From the NCBI GenBank assembly GCA_003313425.1, contig NHZP01000074.1:124001-188000 (forward strand): 64,000 bases of DNA. The letters are read 5' to 3'. Position numbers and translations under genes: made by a program. The stretch is from Pseudopyrenochaeta lycopersici (Eukaryota > Ascomycota > Dothideomycetes > Pleosporales > Pseudopyrenochaetaceae). This document shows, in pieces, positions 45,240-57,337 of this stretch. Within the stretch, counting starts at the first letter, position 1. Each line of letters opens with the position of its first letter. The notes beneath the pieces are model-generated. The model searched no databases, had not been told where the DNA came from, and saw only the letters and a program-made list of their open reading frames with translations.

Positions 45240-48200
45240 ACACTAGATTTGTTGTCATTCAGATTAGACCTTACGCCTGCTATTAAGGTTATTAAGAAAC
45301 ACACTATAGATACTAGTAAAGTACTCGTGCCTATAAGGCCGGCGAGGAAAGACTTTCTATTTACAGGAAAAGATATTACTAAGTTCCTAGATAACTTTAA
45401 TCGCTAGGTAGATAATAGTAGCTATAATAACTATTAAAAGATAAGAATTCTTCTAGACTTCTATAAAACTATATACAGAAGCTTTATTAAGAAAATAAGG
45501 CTATATAGAGTGCTAGACTAGAAGAAGCTTTAAGAAGTAATAAAAGAGTATTAGTATAATTAAGATATAGCTTAACGCATAGGAACGCGAGCGTTCCTAG
45601 AGACCTATGTTTCTAAGACGTTAAGAAAATTCCTAGGGCTATCTAAGTATTTAACTAACTTTGCGGCGTACAGTAACACTTATATTAAGACAGGCTAGCT
45701 GTATAAGACAGAGGCTAGCTTCTTTTTCGCTAGAGGCCTTCTAAGAGAAGACTAGGATATAATCTTTATCTATATATATAAAGGACTAATTCTAGATAAG
45801 CTAGAGAGTTTTAATATTAAGAAGATTTACACGTATCTTAAGCGCGTATACTGCTAGAGAGAGGGGATAAAACAGATATCTTCTAGCTATATAGAAAGAG
45901 AGGCTAAGCTTGCACACTAGATCCTAGGTTAAGAAAAGAAAATATTAACAGCTAAGTAGCTAAAAGATACAGTTAATAACTATAAGAAAAGTAAGGTTTA
46001 AGAAGAAGCTAGGCCTACTCTTCTACCTAGTGTAGATCTAGAGGTTTAAGACCTTATTTTAGCCCTTAGCGACTAGAAGATTAGCCTAGCTAAGGTTAAC
46101 GAGATAATAGTTCATCCTAAACTAGGTCAGATTCTAAGGAACCTAGCTACCTACGCGTACTTTATTAGCTAAGTCGTCTTAAGAGATAATGCTAAGCAGC
46201 CACTATTAGAAAGGAATAATAGCTCTTACGTAACGACGGCTCCTCGCAGCTTAAATTCTTAGTAAGGCGCGATTACTATCTAAGGCTGTAAATATTAAAA
46301 CACTTATAATATGTATAACCTCTCTAGTTATATTACTAGAGAATATAAGCTATATTAGCTGCTTTTGTATCTTAGCTAGATTAGCTTTAAGTAGAATAGG
46401 GAAGTTAGATATAAGACTTACTATTTTAGTCCTTTATACAAGAGGTTAGGGCAAATCTAAGGAACTGCACCCTAAATAATACAGGTCTATTAGTTAAAAC
46501 AGAAAATTTAGGAGTATTACAGAGTTACTAATAATATTCTAGATTAGCTAGCATTAGCAGTATATCTAGAGAAGTTTAATAGAGTAGACTTAAGGCCTAC
46601 TTAATATTAAAAGCTTAGACTACTAGCTATGCAGTAACAGAAGGTAGTTAGTCCTAATACAAATATAATTACAGGAGATAGATATAGCAGGACAGCTATA
46701 AGCCTAGCTAAGGATCTTCTAAACTTTTAGAATGTTAGGATATTACTAAGAGGCTTAACTAAGGCGTGTTTTACCCTTAATAAGGTTACATCTTAGGATA
46801 TTATTCTAGGTGCTTTTAAAGAAGGAGTAGTAAATACTAGCTTAACTTATATAGTAACACGTTCTTAAACGCGTTAGAATATTAAGGAAGATCTAGTTCT
46901 TAAGAAAGTTAGGTAGAGTAAAGTTTAGAAGTAAGCTCCTACTAAGCCTCCTTATTCTAAGTAACTAAAGTAAGTTATAGTTAAGGACTATTATATACCT
47001 ACTATAAGGAGTAACACTGCATTTAAACTAATAGATATTAAGGAATTTAAGCGAGTAAAGCTAATTCTATTCGCCAGCTAAGCCTATAATAAGCTATTCT
47101 CTTTTATATAGCTTCTAGATAATAATAGAAGCTTTTAGGATTTAAAAGCTAAGCCTAAATTTATTAGTTAGAATAAGAAAAAAAAGAACTAGAATAACAG
47201 CCTTACTAATACAGAGCTCCGTTATTTACTAGGCCTGTATCTAAACTATATTACTACTACTATACTATATTAGGAGGTGCGTAGTATAACTTTTAAGGAC
47301 CTTATAAGCTAATATTAGCTTTAAAAATAAGTTAGAAATATATTAAAAGTAATTAATAAGCCTGCCGCGTTATTAGCTAGCGTAAACGCTGTAGAATTAA
47401 GTATTAGGCTGGCTAGCTAATTAGTAATTGCTAGGTTAGCTAAGTAAGACCTGCTAAAACCTAATTAGCTAACACTGCAGTACCTTACCCTATATAACCC
47501 CGCGTTTACCTAAGTTATTAGAGATGTTTAGAGGTATTTTTCTAATAAAGAAAAGGTTAAATTAAATTAAGAAGAGACTGTTAGTCTTAAAAAAGGACTA
47601 AAGCTAGAGCTTAACTTAATATAATTTAGGACTTTTAATGCCTAAACTAGGTATAAAGCCCTAGGAATATATAATACTTAGTATAAAGCCTTAGTTAATC
47701 CTACTAAATAAGAAGCTATAATAATTTAAAAGAAGATAGGTATAGCCTACGTGCAGTATAACCTTCTAACCTGCTAGGCCTTATTTAATAGGCATGCAGT
47801 AAAGTATCTTATTAACACTAGCGCACAGATAAACCTTTTAAGATATAGTACAGCTAAGGTATTAAAGCTTACATATAAAGACTATAAGTAAGGTAGCTTA
47901 TATTAAGATAGAGTAGTTACTATAAATAGAAGCACTAATCCTTTTATAGGAACTGCGTAGAGTATCCTAGTTAAAGTAGGGGAGGTATCTATTATTAGTT
48001 ACTTTAGGATTATTTAAAACCTAATAAGATTAGTAATTTTAGGTAAACCTTAGTGCGCTTTAGTAAGGTTATTAATTTAGTATAACGTATATAGAAGGAT
48101 TACGTGTAGGATTATTTCTAAGAATAGAGATAGGAACGCTGTCTTTATAGCCTCTAATCCTGCTCTGCTGTATTTAAGAGACTATATACTAACTCCTAAA

Positions 48201-51200
48201 GATAAAGAAAACACGTAGTAGACACCTTTTCTAGGGAGGAGTGTCTAGATTTAAGTAGAAGATACCTAAGATAATATTTTAGTTTAGAATCTTATTTATT
48301 TTATACTTAGGTTAAGTATATTTAGGAGGCTAAGTTTATTAAAGCTTCTATTAGATTTAGTAAATTTTTACCTATTTTTATAACTAATAATAAGTAGTAA
48401 TTTAAAGAATAGGTAAAGTAAGTAATAAGCTATGTAGTTAGAGCTTCTAAGAATCCTTTAGCTGTGCGAGAATTAGAGTCTTTTTTAGTTATATGTAAAC
48501 TTAACTATTAGGCGTAATAAGAAAAGAGAAGAAAGTGTATAGATAGTTAGGTTAATACCTTACATAAGAGGGTAGCTAATAAGGTGTAACTTATAGATAT
48601 TCTTGCGGTATTAGATATTAAGGAGTTTAGGCGTAAGGATTAGAAGTAACATACTATTAAACTATAACTCTTAAGAAAGAGTCTAAAACCTCCTAATATA
48701 AGGCTTTTTAATTACCTTTTTAAATACAGATATATAGTATTCTTATAAGGTATAAGATTAATACTAGAAAGGCTAGCCTTATAAAAATTTAGATCTAAGT
48801 TAATAAAATTAGAAGTTTAGCTATTTATTAAAATATTAATAAATAGAGAAGGCGTAATTACTTTTACTTTCTCTAAGATAGGATAAATTATTGAGGATAT
48901 ATGTCCTCTATATAAGATATAAACTATTAAGTATAAAGCTTAGTAAGAAAAATTATTCCTAATAGCGCGAGCTATTAAGGAAGAGGTAGTTATAATATTT
49001 AATAACAGACTTAATTAAGGGGTACTAGAAAGATGCGCTAGTTAGTATAGAAACTTATAGTTTCTAGTTAAAAAGAAGGATAAGAGTTATTAGATAATAC
49101 TTAGGTTAATTAAGATAAACGCAGTATCTCTTAGGGATGCTAATCTGCTTCTAATAGTAGATAAATTCTCTAAGCATTTTAGTAGATATTATATTCTGTC
49201 TCTTATAGATCTATTCTTAGGATATAACTAGATTATACTTTATCTAGATAGTAGAGATATAACTACTTTTTATATACTAGTTAGTTTACTTTAATACTGT
49301 ATAATAGTTTAAGACGTAACTAACTTAGTTATAGTCTTTTAGCGAGTAGTTATAAAGATTATAAAGGATTATTAGCTATATACTTTTCCTTTTATAGATA
49401 ATATTACTGCTAGCGGTCCTAAAACTAACTATAGAGGAGAAGAAGCATTTCCTAGAGTAAGAAGATATATATTAGAATATATTTAGTAGCTAGATAAGGC
49501 CCTAGCTAACGTAGAAAGAGCTAGAGCTATAATTTTAGGTAAGAAGTGTTATTAGGGAGTCTCTAGATTAGGGGTAGTTAGATATAAGGTTACTACGTAA
49601 GAGAGATATCTAGATTAATAGAAAGTAGCTAAGATTCTAGACTAGCTAGAATATAGAAATATAAAAGAAGTAAGGGCGTTTATAGGTATCTGTATCTACT
49701 ACAGGATATAGGTGCTTAGCTTTACTATTCGCGCGAAGCCTCTATTCTAGCTAATAAGGACTAGCGTTAAATAGACATAGTAGGAGGCTTAATAAGAGGC
49801 TATGCGTACCTTAAAGTAATATATTACTTTAGCCCTAGCGTTAGTAAGTTGTAATTATAAGAATAGAGGTATACTTTTTATAGTAGTAGATGCGAGTAAG
49901 GAAGGCGTAAGCGCGTCTCTTAAATAGATTAGAGCAGATAGAAAAAAACATCTATATTAATTTAAAAGTATAATATAGTTAAAAGCTAAGAGCCTCTAGT
50001 ACTTAATAAAGCTTAAATGTAAGGTAGTATTATAGGCGCTAAAGAAATTTAGAACCTAGCTATATAGATAATATTTTACTATTAAAACAGACGCTTAGAC
50101 GCTTATTTATTAACTTAATAGATTATCGCCTAACGTTCCTAGGTTAGTCTAAAACAGGTAGCTCGCAGCTATCCTTACTTAGGACTTTAATATTAAGTAT
50201 ATTCTTAGAAAGAAGAATATTATTACTAATACGTTATTACGTTACTTAAAGCTAGAAGGATAAGAACAGCTAGACGAGACTAAAGATGACCTTAAAGATT
50301 ATATTAAAAACCTAGTTACTAACCTTAAGTTTACCTCGCCTGCTAAGATAAGTAAGGTACTAGATAAGTAATACTTAGACAAGTCTAAAGTAATTACTTA
50401 GTTCTTAATAAGATTTAAGAAGCCTAAAGGCCTTATAAGGGCATAACTTTAAGCATAGAAAAAGAAGGTAATAAATTTCTTTATATAAGAAGGCTATCTA
50501 TTCTAAAAGTCTATAAGAAATATAGCTATTTATTAAGTTATAGATAATCTTAATTTAAAGACTATAGCTATATAGGAAGTATATTAATAGATTAGTTATA
50601 GAAGAGTAAACAGCGTCTATTTAATACTTGCTTAATAATACTAGTAGGAAAGGATATATAAGGAGGTATAACGCACAATTGTATTATGCGAACAGTACTA
50701 GCAGAGATTATTAAGTCGTAAGTAAGAGATACTAATAAATACCTACTATTACGCGTTATAGGAACGAGTTACTATAAACGTTGTTTACATACTCTATTAT
50801 TAAGGAAAGAAATTTATTATAATTATATAAGAATACCTTAGTAGATAGCTAGAGGCATAAGTAATAGCTAATAATAAGTTATCTACTATCGCTAAGTTTT
50901 TATATAAGGAAATCTTATGTTACTAGAGTATAATAAGGATACTTACTATAGACAGCAGACCTAATTTTAGAAAGGTAGTTAAAGCCCTTACTAAGATTTA
51001 TTATATTAGGAGGATCTAGGTATTAGTATATAACTCTTAGGCTATAAGAAAAATTAAGGGTAGTTATAAGCTAATATATAACGCACTAGTAAAGCTTTCT
51101 AGACCTTAAGTTAATAATCTTCTAATAGTATTATAGGTAGATAAAATTTCTACTTAGAGTTAGACTAGATATTCTCCTTATTAGTTAGTTACTAGTTAGA

Positions 51201-51990
51201 ATCTAGTACTTCTAATTAAGCTTACTCTTCTAATATAGCAGATATTACTATTTAGATAAGTAATATTAAGAGGCTAGTTATTAGCAGTGTAAGCTATATA
51301 GCTAGATTTAAGAGATTAATTTTTTAAGGACACAGTATTAAGAACTAAGCGCCTATAACGTAAAAAGAAGGAATATTAAGATAATTATAGGGAGATTTAT
51401 TAAGAAGAAATTAAAAATAATAACTTTATACTAATATAAGACTTAGCTAGAGATATTAATATATTAAGAGATAAGAAGCTTCTAAGTAGATAGCTAGGAC
51501 TATATAAAGTCTTTTATACTAACTAAGATAAAAGTAACTATTAACTTATAGACCTTAACAGCACGTAATTTAGAAACACTACCCTAAGATAGAGACTTAA
51601 ATTATAGGTACCTTAAGATAAAAGTAAGGTTACTTAAGAGTATTAAGGTCGCGTAAAGTTATAAGATCTATTATTATAGGATGTTAAGGCTAACTTTTTA
51701 CTACTGCCTGCTTAATTTAATAACTCTTAAGATAATAAGTTTATAGTTATTAAGAATCCTAACTAAGACGCGATTTAGTTATAAGAGAAAGAGAATAATC
51801 CTCCTATAAACTTAAATTTATCTAAAGATATAATATAGCTAACTGCGTGCAGCTATCCTATTATTATACTAAGATCTTTAATAAAGACTAAGAGACAATA
51901 ATATGTTCGAATACCTAAGTTAGAAATTAATTCTAACTTAGAAGATAACCTTACTTAAGCCTAGGGGACAGGTTTTTATCTTAAAGCAGG
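45240..51990 (+). pseudogene. gag-pol pseudogene of Gypsy-type element I
   Basis: Plus-strand reading frames full of TAG/TAA. A gag-like region (about 45340-46260) begins FTGKDITKFLDNFNR-like. A protease-like segment lies near 47800-47850 (YLI-N-T-SAQINLL). The reverse transcriptase covers about 48950-49450: a conserved YILSLIDLF-GYNQI stretch near 49195, and the catalytic FIDD motif reads FIDN near 49400, followed by the P-x-VRRYILEYI helix typical of one fungal Gypsy lineage. RNase H (VDASKEG) lies near 49885, and the integrase at about 50600-51250. A second purine tract (agcaggggaggggc) follows at 51983-51996. RIP-type decay throughout. Confidence 0.72.
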
Positions 51991-52338
51991 GGAGGGGCTA
52001 TATTTCCTTTATTAAATTTTTATATATTTTTACATATTTAGTATTAGACACACGCAGCGCAACCTCCTAGGCATATAAAAATAAGTTAAAATTAAACTAA
52101 ATATTATTTAGAGTTACTAGGAGGTTAATCTCCTAGTTGCGCAATCAAAAATAGTAGAGAAACTAGGGTATTAAAGAGTCTGGCTAATCAGCAATTGCTA
52201 GGTAAGCTTAGCGAGACCTGCTAAAATCTAATTAGCTAGATAACTTAATATCTACGCTAATAGTAGTAACGTAACTATAAGATTATAGAGCGATAATTTA
52301 AAGACGCAGAATTAATTAAAGGAGGTAGAAGATAAGAT
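51991..52338 (+). other. untranslated stretch between pol and the GC-rich island
   Basis: AT-rich; holds palindromic aacctcctag / ctaggaggtt (52059-52068 and 52119-52128) and a 60-base copy of a dispersed ctaatyag...ctaattag hairpin repeat (52179-52238). No gene. Confidence 0.5.
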
Positions 52339-52688
52339 GTTGCAAACAACGCGCTGTGACCTGGGGTACGGTAGGCTCACGTGCGCGCTGACCTAGGAGC
52401 TTACCCTGGAGAGACACGTCTTTTGTGTGCATTCAAGGGCGCGCTCACGTACGCGCTCACGTGCGCGCTCACGTGCAAGCTCACGCAGGAGACACCTGAA
52501 GGTAGACTCACGTGCGCGCACGCGCACGCGTACACGCTGCTCACGCTCCTACCGTATAATGGCCCCTGTAATAGGCCGTGCTCAGCTCTCCTTTATATAG
52601 CTGGCTCTCAAAGCCTCCTAGACAAAACAGTGGTCCATCTCATAGATCACCTGGGTAACTGTTGCCAAGCTCTCCCTTTTTCCTCCAC
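52339..52688 (+). other. GC-rich unmutated island inside element I
   Basis: About 350 bases with normal GC content and intact CpA/TpG, abruptly bounded on both sides by ataagat (52332-52338 and 52689-52695), which could be a 7-base target duplication. It contains a 12-base tandem array gcgctcacgtgc at 52441-52488 and several CACGTG sites (52378-52383, 52462-52467, 52474-52479, 52509-52514). An open frame of 103 codons crosses it but looks like a by-product of GC content. There are no terminal inverted repeats and no tRNA-like boxes that I can see. Possibly a late small insertion. Confidence 0.6.
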
Positions 52689-53056
52689 ATAAGATAATTA
52701 ATATTTTTAAGTGTAAAGGTAAGTTTATAGCTGCGTTTAGCAGTAAGATAAGACTTACTTAGGAAATATTCCTAAGTAGCTAACTCTTAAGAGAACCTAC
52801 TATACTAGCTAATTAGGTAATAGGAAGAAGTTAAAATAATAGTAACTTTACCTTTTACTATGTTGTTAAGCCTTAGCAAGGCTTTTAAGTAAAGTTAGGG
52901 AGGGAAAGATACTCTCTGCTACTTAAACCCTCTCTAAATCTTAAGCCTATAGTTAATCTTATAAGGCCTAAGTTTCTCTTTCTTACTTCCTATTACTATC
53001 TATTAAAACTTTCTAAGGTAAACACACGAGTACCTGTTAGGTATAAACTTCAAGCG

Positions 53057-56000
53057 ATGTCACACCCGCCTTAGACACCTAAACAGCCTAGGAAGCGTCT
53101 ACCCCTACTATTAAACCTAAATCCTTAACTAACTATAACTATAATTAAGCCTGCGCTAATAGAGATCGTGTAATTTACTAGTAAAGAAGCTATTAAAGAC
53201 TATAGAACTAAGCTTAAGCGTTATAGTAACGTTAAAGTCCCTTAGCACGCAGGGATTATAGTAGATACTTAGGTTTAAAACTTACTATAAGTCTCGCCTG
53301 TTAAATAGAAGAGTATAGTAGATAATTAGATAGTAGCCTTAGTAACTTACTTTAATAAAACTTTAACCCTTATTATCGCGACTAGAGAATTTCTAAAAAG
53401 AAGACTAAGCCTAATATTATAGTATAGAGGTATTACTACTTTTAAGTAGTAATATCTTATACTTAAGGATATAGACACTTATAAGAAGAAGAGGAAAAAG
53501 AAGATAAAGAGCGCGTTTACCTATCTAGATAAATACTATTAGTATATACTAAGGTAGGTTCTTATTCTATATTCTATTTAGGTAGTATACTTATACTCTA
53601 GCGTAATAGTAGTCTAATAGTTACTACGCAGGACCTTATTAGATAACCTTACTCTCTTCCTTAATATAGCTCTTTACTATTAATAATAATCTGTAAAGAG
53701 GAGATAAGATAGATTTATTAATATTACTAACTAGGAAGAAGTATATTAGTAGATAGCTAATATACCTACTTAGATAAAGAAGTATTATAAAGATAGTAAC
53801 GCTAAGTTACGTAGTATTATTAATAAGCATAAGATACCTGCCTCTAGGATTATAGCTAATAATATAGACACGCGCTCTAAGGAGGAGTATCTTAACTAGA
53901 TATTCTAGATAGAGGCAATTAAATAGTATAGAAAGTAATTATATATAAGAATAAAGCTTCCTCTAAATATAACTATTCTGCCTAAGTAGCTGTAGGAGAA
54001 TTATTTTAGGTATTATAAGCAGACTAAGTTACTTCTTCTTACTACTAGTAATAGTAAGAATAATTCTACAGCTAAAGTTAGCGTCTAGATAACAGCCTTA
54101 GTAATAACTACCTCTAAACGTGCTAGAAGCTAAAGCCTTACTACTTTATTAAATATTAGAGGGCGTACGTAAGTTATTAAGCCTTCTAGTCTTAGTTACT
54201 AACGCATAAGTAAAGAATTTAGAGGTAATATCTAGAATAAGCTAAAGAAGCTAGGCGAGCCTTAAATAGACAGGCTATCTATTACAGCTAAAAGTATTTA
54301 AGAAATCTAGCTAGAAGAATAACGTTTAAGAAGGAATAGGCGTACTTAATAATAGGTTAAGGTAGTAGAGGCCCTTTAAGAGAAATTCTGTCTTAGGCAG
54401 CGTTAGAGATTTCCCTCTACGCAGCCTCTTACTCTAGATAAGATTTACGTAAGAGACTTAGAGTTAGTAAAGTAGTTATATAAAGAGTTAGAAATACTAC
54501 TAGTAATACTTAATAATAGTATTAACGTTTAAGACTTAATTAAAGAAGATATCTTACTTAAAACTAGTATTATAGTAAAATTGCGTAAGAGATATAATTA
54601 TATAAATAAATCGTCTACTCTAGTTAAGATAACTGCGTTACTTACGTCTAGGAAGTTAAATAATAGTAAGCGCGTCTAGCTAATTAATACCTAGTATTAA
54701 GAGTGTGTAAATTTTAGCACTCTTAAGAATCGGCAGGGTAGTTAGGTATTTAACTATTACAGGGTGTGCTAGTAACACTACTATTACGTAGCTAGTAAGA
54801 TAGGCCTACTTACTTAAAGCCTTAGTATTTTAAATATAGTTTAGCTGCTTAAGATACTATACTATTATTAGGATTAATAGGGCTAGCTCTAATTAGACCT
54901 AGTAACTTAAGTTCTGTTCTTAGCCCTATTTTAAGGAGACTATACGCATTAAGACCTAAAGAGCTATTATTATTACCTAGTAAAAGTTTAAGTCTAAATT
55001 AACTAGGATAAAGTTACTAAGGCTCTTAATTAGGGAGTATATATTAAAGTATTTAAGGAGTACAGTAGTATTACCTATAATACCTTTAGCTAGATTTTTA
55101 AGGATCCTAAGCTAGTCTTAATCCTTAATTAAAGTTTTAACATATACCTCTACTACACGCGGCTAATTAATAGCAAAAGTAACCTTAGCTAGTGTTAGGT
55201 AATATATTATTTATTAATACAGCAGCTTGTGCGTAGTAACGTTAAGTATTAGCTGCTGTACGCAGTCTTATAAAAAGAGCCTAACCTAATTTCTTACCCT
55301 TATTACACAAAATATACTAAGCCTAGGGATAGGACTTACTTCTATTATATTAACTTAAATATCTCTAAAGCTATATACTTAGGCAAGGGCGTAGATATTA
55401 TCTAAGGAAGCGTCTCTTTTAATAATAAAGATAAAGATAACTATACGTAGATACTACGTAGCTTTAATAATATTATCTATAAGTACTAGAACTAGTAAGA
55501 AAACTTAGGACTTAAGAACTCTACTAGTTATATTAAGGGATAAGATAATAAGAGGGACTGGCTAGAGAATTACAGTGCGAAATTTCCTAACGTTAAATAG
55601 TTTAGTTAGCCTTACAAGGCTAGTTATATCTGTCTCTCTAATCCTAGGCTACCTTATAGATCTACTAGACCTGCAACTAAGTAATAACAAACTATCTTAC
55701 CTTAGTTTATTAAGGTAGAAGAGGATATAACTACGATAGAGATTCCTAAGATAGGCTCCTATTAAGAGCTTGCTGCTACCTTTTAAAGCTTAACTGCCGC
55801 GCTAAAGTTACCTTTTAGACACTTAAATTACTATAGCGGCGTTAAGTAGGCCTTTCTTAGAGATGTTACACTAGTATACTCGTTAAACATTACTAAGGCT
55901 GTAAACTGTTAGCTAAGATAGGACTCTCTGCTAGTCTTAGAGGAACTAACAGACTTGTTTACAGATTAGCCTAATCCTAGTTTAATCTATTAATTTATTA

Positions 56001-56700
56001 AGGATACTAGGAAGGCTATAGTAAAGATAATTAAAGAGTATTAGGTTATCTACTAGTATTATAAGAAGCTTACTTTTAGGGAAGATAGAGACTTTAGCGT
56101 ACCTAACAGGTTATTCTTCTTAAATAAAGGTATAAATCTAGCTTAGGAAGCTAAGTAGTAGAAGCACGATAGGTAGGTTAAATAACGCACTGCCTTAGAT
56201 AAGGTTCTTAAGGAGCTTTCTAATAATCCTAATAGCAAGGCTACTAGGATACTAGATAGGAAGGAGAAACTAAGGCGTCTATCTATCTAAAGCGTAACTA
56301 AGTCTCTATAAACTTTAACTTATACTAGTTTATAAAGGTTGTTATCGCAGTAACAGGCGCTAAGTTAATATTCGCCTAGTTAGTTACCTATAGAACCTCC
56401 TCTCGCGCCTTCTTATCCTAGGCAAGCGCAACCTAATATAAGCGCGTTAAATCTACATACACTGTCGCAGACTCCTTATTATAGTAAGAGGATTAAGGAG
56501 ATTATTAAGAAGAAGTAAGAGTAATTTAGCTATACTATTAAGAGCCTAACTAATTAGTAGTTATTAGGTAAGGCTTAATAGACTCTAATTAGCTAAGTAC
56601 CTCTAGGTTATTTAAAGGATACTAGGATAATAGTATACTTACTAGCGTCTTTAATAGTAAGGTTAAAGCGCGTTTTCTTTTATTTTTCCTACTATCTTTA
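53057..56700 (+). pseudogene. large unknown reading frame 3' of pol in element I
   Basis: From ATG 53057 one frame stays coherent for about 1,200 codons to TAA near 56698, broken only by TAG/TAA codons at what look like former glutamine or tryptophan sites. I checked the frame at 53462, 55721, 56153 and 56642: all share one phase. The protein would be basic and lysine, leucine and glutamine-rich. A helical N-terminal third includes a KKKRKKKIKSAF basic patch near 53490. A middle part has spaced cysteine and histidine residues (NYYRVCQQHYY near 54760). The C-terminal part is proline-rich (near 56390). I recognise no family: not RT, integrase, DDE or an obvious envelope protein. Its last third is also present, inverted, at 42960-44148. 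Confidence 0.6.
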
Positions 56701-56957
56701 AGAGATTTAATAATAAAGTGCGAGAGTTTATAAAAGAACCTACACGATTATAAGGATTACTCTTCCTATAGAAATATAGCTTATACTACCTTCCCTTTAT
56801 TTATAGGGTAATAATTTCTTTCTTTCCTTTCTTTTTTTATGTATCTTTTCTTAGCTCTCTTCTCCTCCTGCTAATAGTTCTGCTTATAAAGAGAAGGAAT
56901 AATAAGTAGGATTTATAAGCTTAATAGGACTAAGCTTAAAGTAGGGGAGGTTTATAC

Positions 56958-57330
56958 TGTTATATAGGGTACCTAGGTAATTAGGTAATAATAGGTTTCC
57001 TTTATTAGCAAAATTTAGTAATAAAACTTAGAGATGCGAGAGATCTTAACATTATGCACTAAACGTAATGCACTATGCACTACACACTACGATAATTCAC
57101 TTTAAAACTAAGATTTTGCAAAGTAGCTAGTGCATTAGCTACGTTAATTCAATAAGATTTCAGACTATTTTGTTTATTACTTTTAATCAGGCTCGACACT
57201 TACCTTCGTTTCTGGCAGACTGCACAGGCAGGGCTGCTCCTGTTATTCACGCACATTTGATTCCAGCGTCACCTCTCATTCACAACACCAGAACTGCGGG
57301 ATTGTGCCGAACCACCTTGTTAACTCCACA
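56958..57330 (+). repeat. LTR of dimer I, right outer copy
   Basis: 373 bases, from TGTTATATAGGG to TTAACTCCACA. The first ~200 bases show C-to-T/G-to-A decay relative to the middle copy; from about 57185 to the end it is nearly identical. Followed by GTAATAG. Confidence 0.9.
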
Positions 57331-57337
57331 GTAATAG

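Larger units (their letters stand above)
42341..57330 (+). mobile_element. three-LTR retrotransposon dimer I (inverted tail-to-tail)
   Basis: Three copies of one 373-377-base LTR are present: minus orientation at 42341-42714, and plus orientation at 44149-44525 and 56958-57330. The right two bound a complete element with a 12.4-kb interior and a purine tract (aaagtaggggaggttt, about 56938-56953). The left arm 42341-44148 is the reverse complement of 55524-57330, the last 1.8 kb of that element. The outer edges are therefore the same LTR end (CTCCACA) facing outward on both sides, and both are followed by GTAATAG (42334-42340 and 57331-57337). This suggests the unit integrated as a single molecule. 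Confidence 0.8.

Noticed and set aside
52381..52692. 103-codon plus-strand frame in the GC-rich island
   Set aside because: Composition is dictated by the cacgtg tandem repeats; no hydrophobic core or known motif, so not called as a gene.
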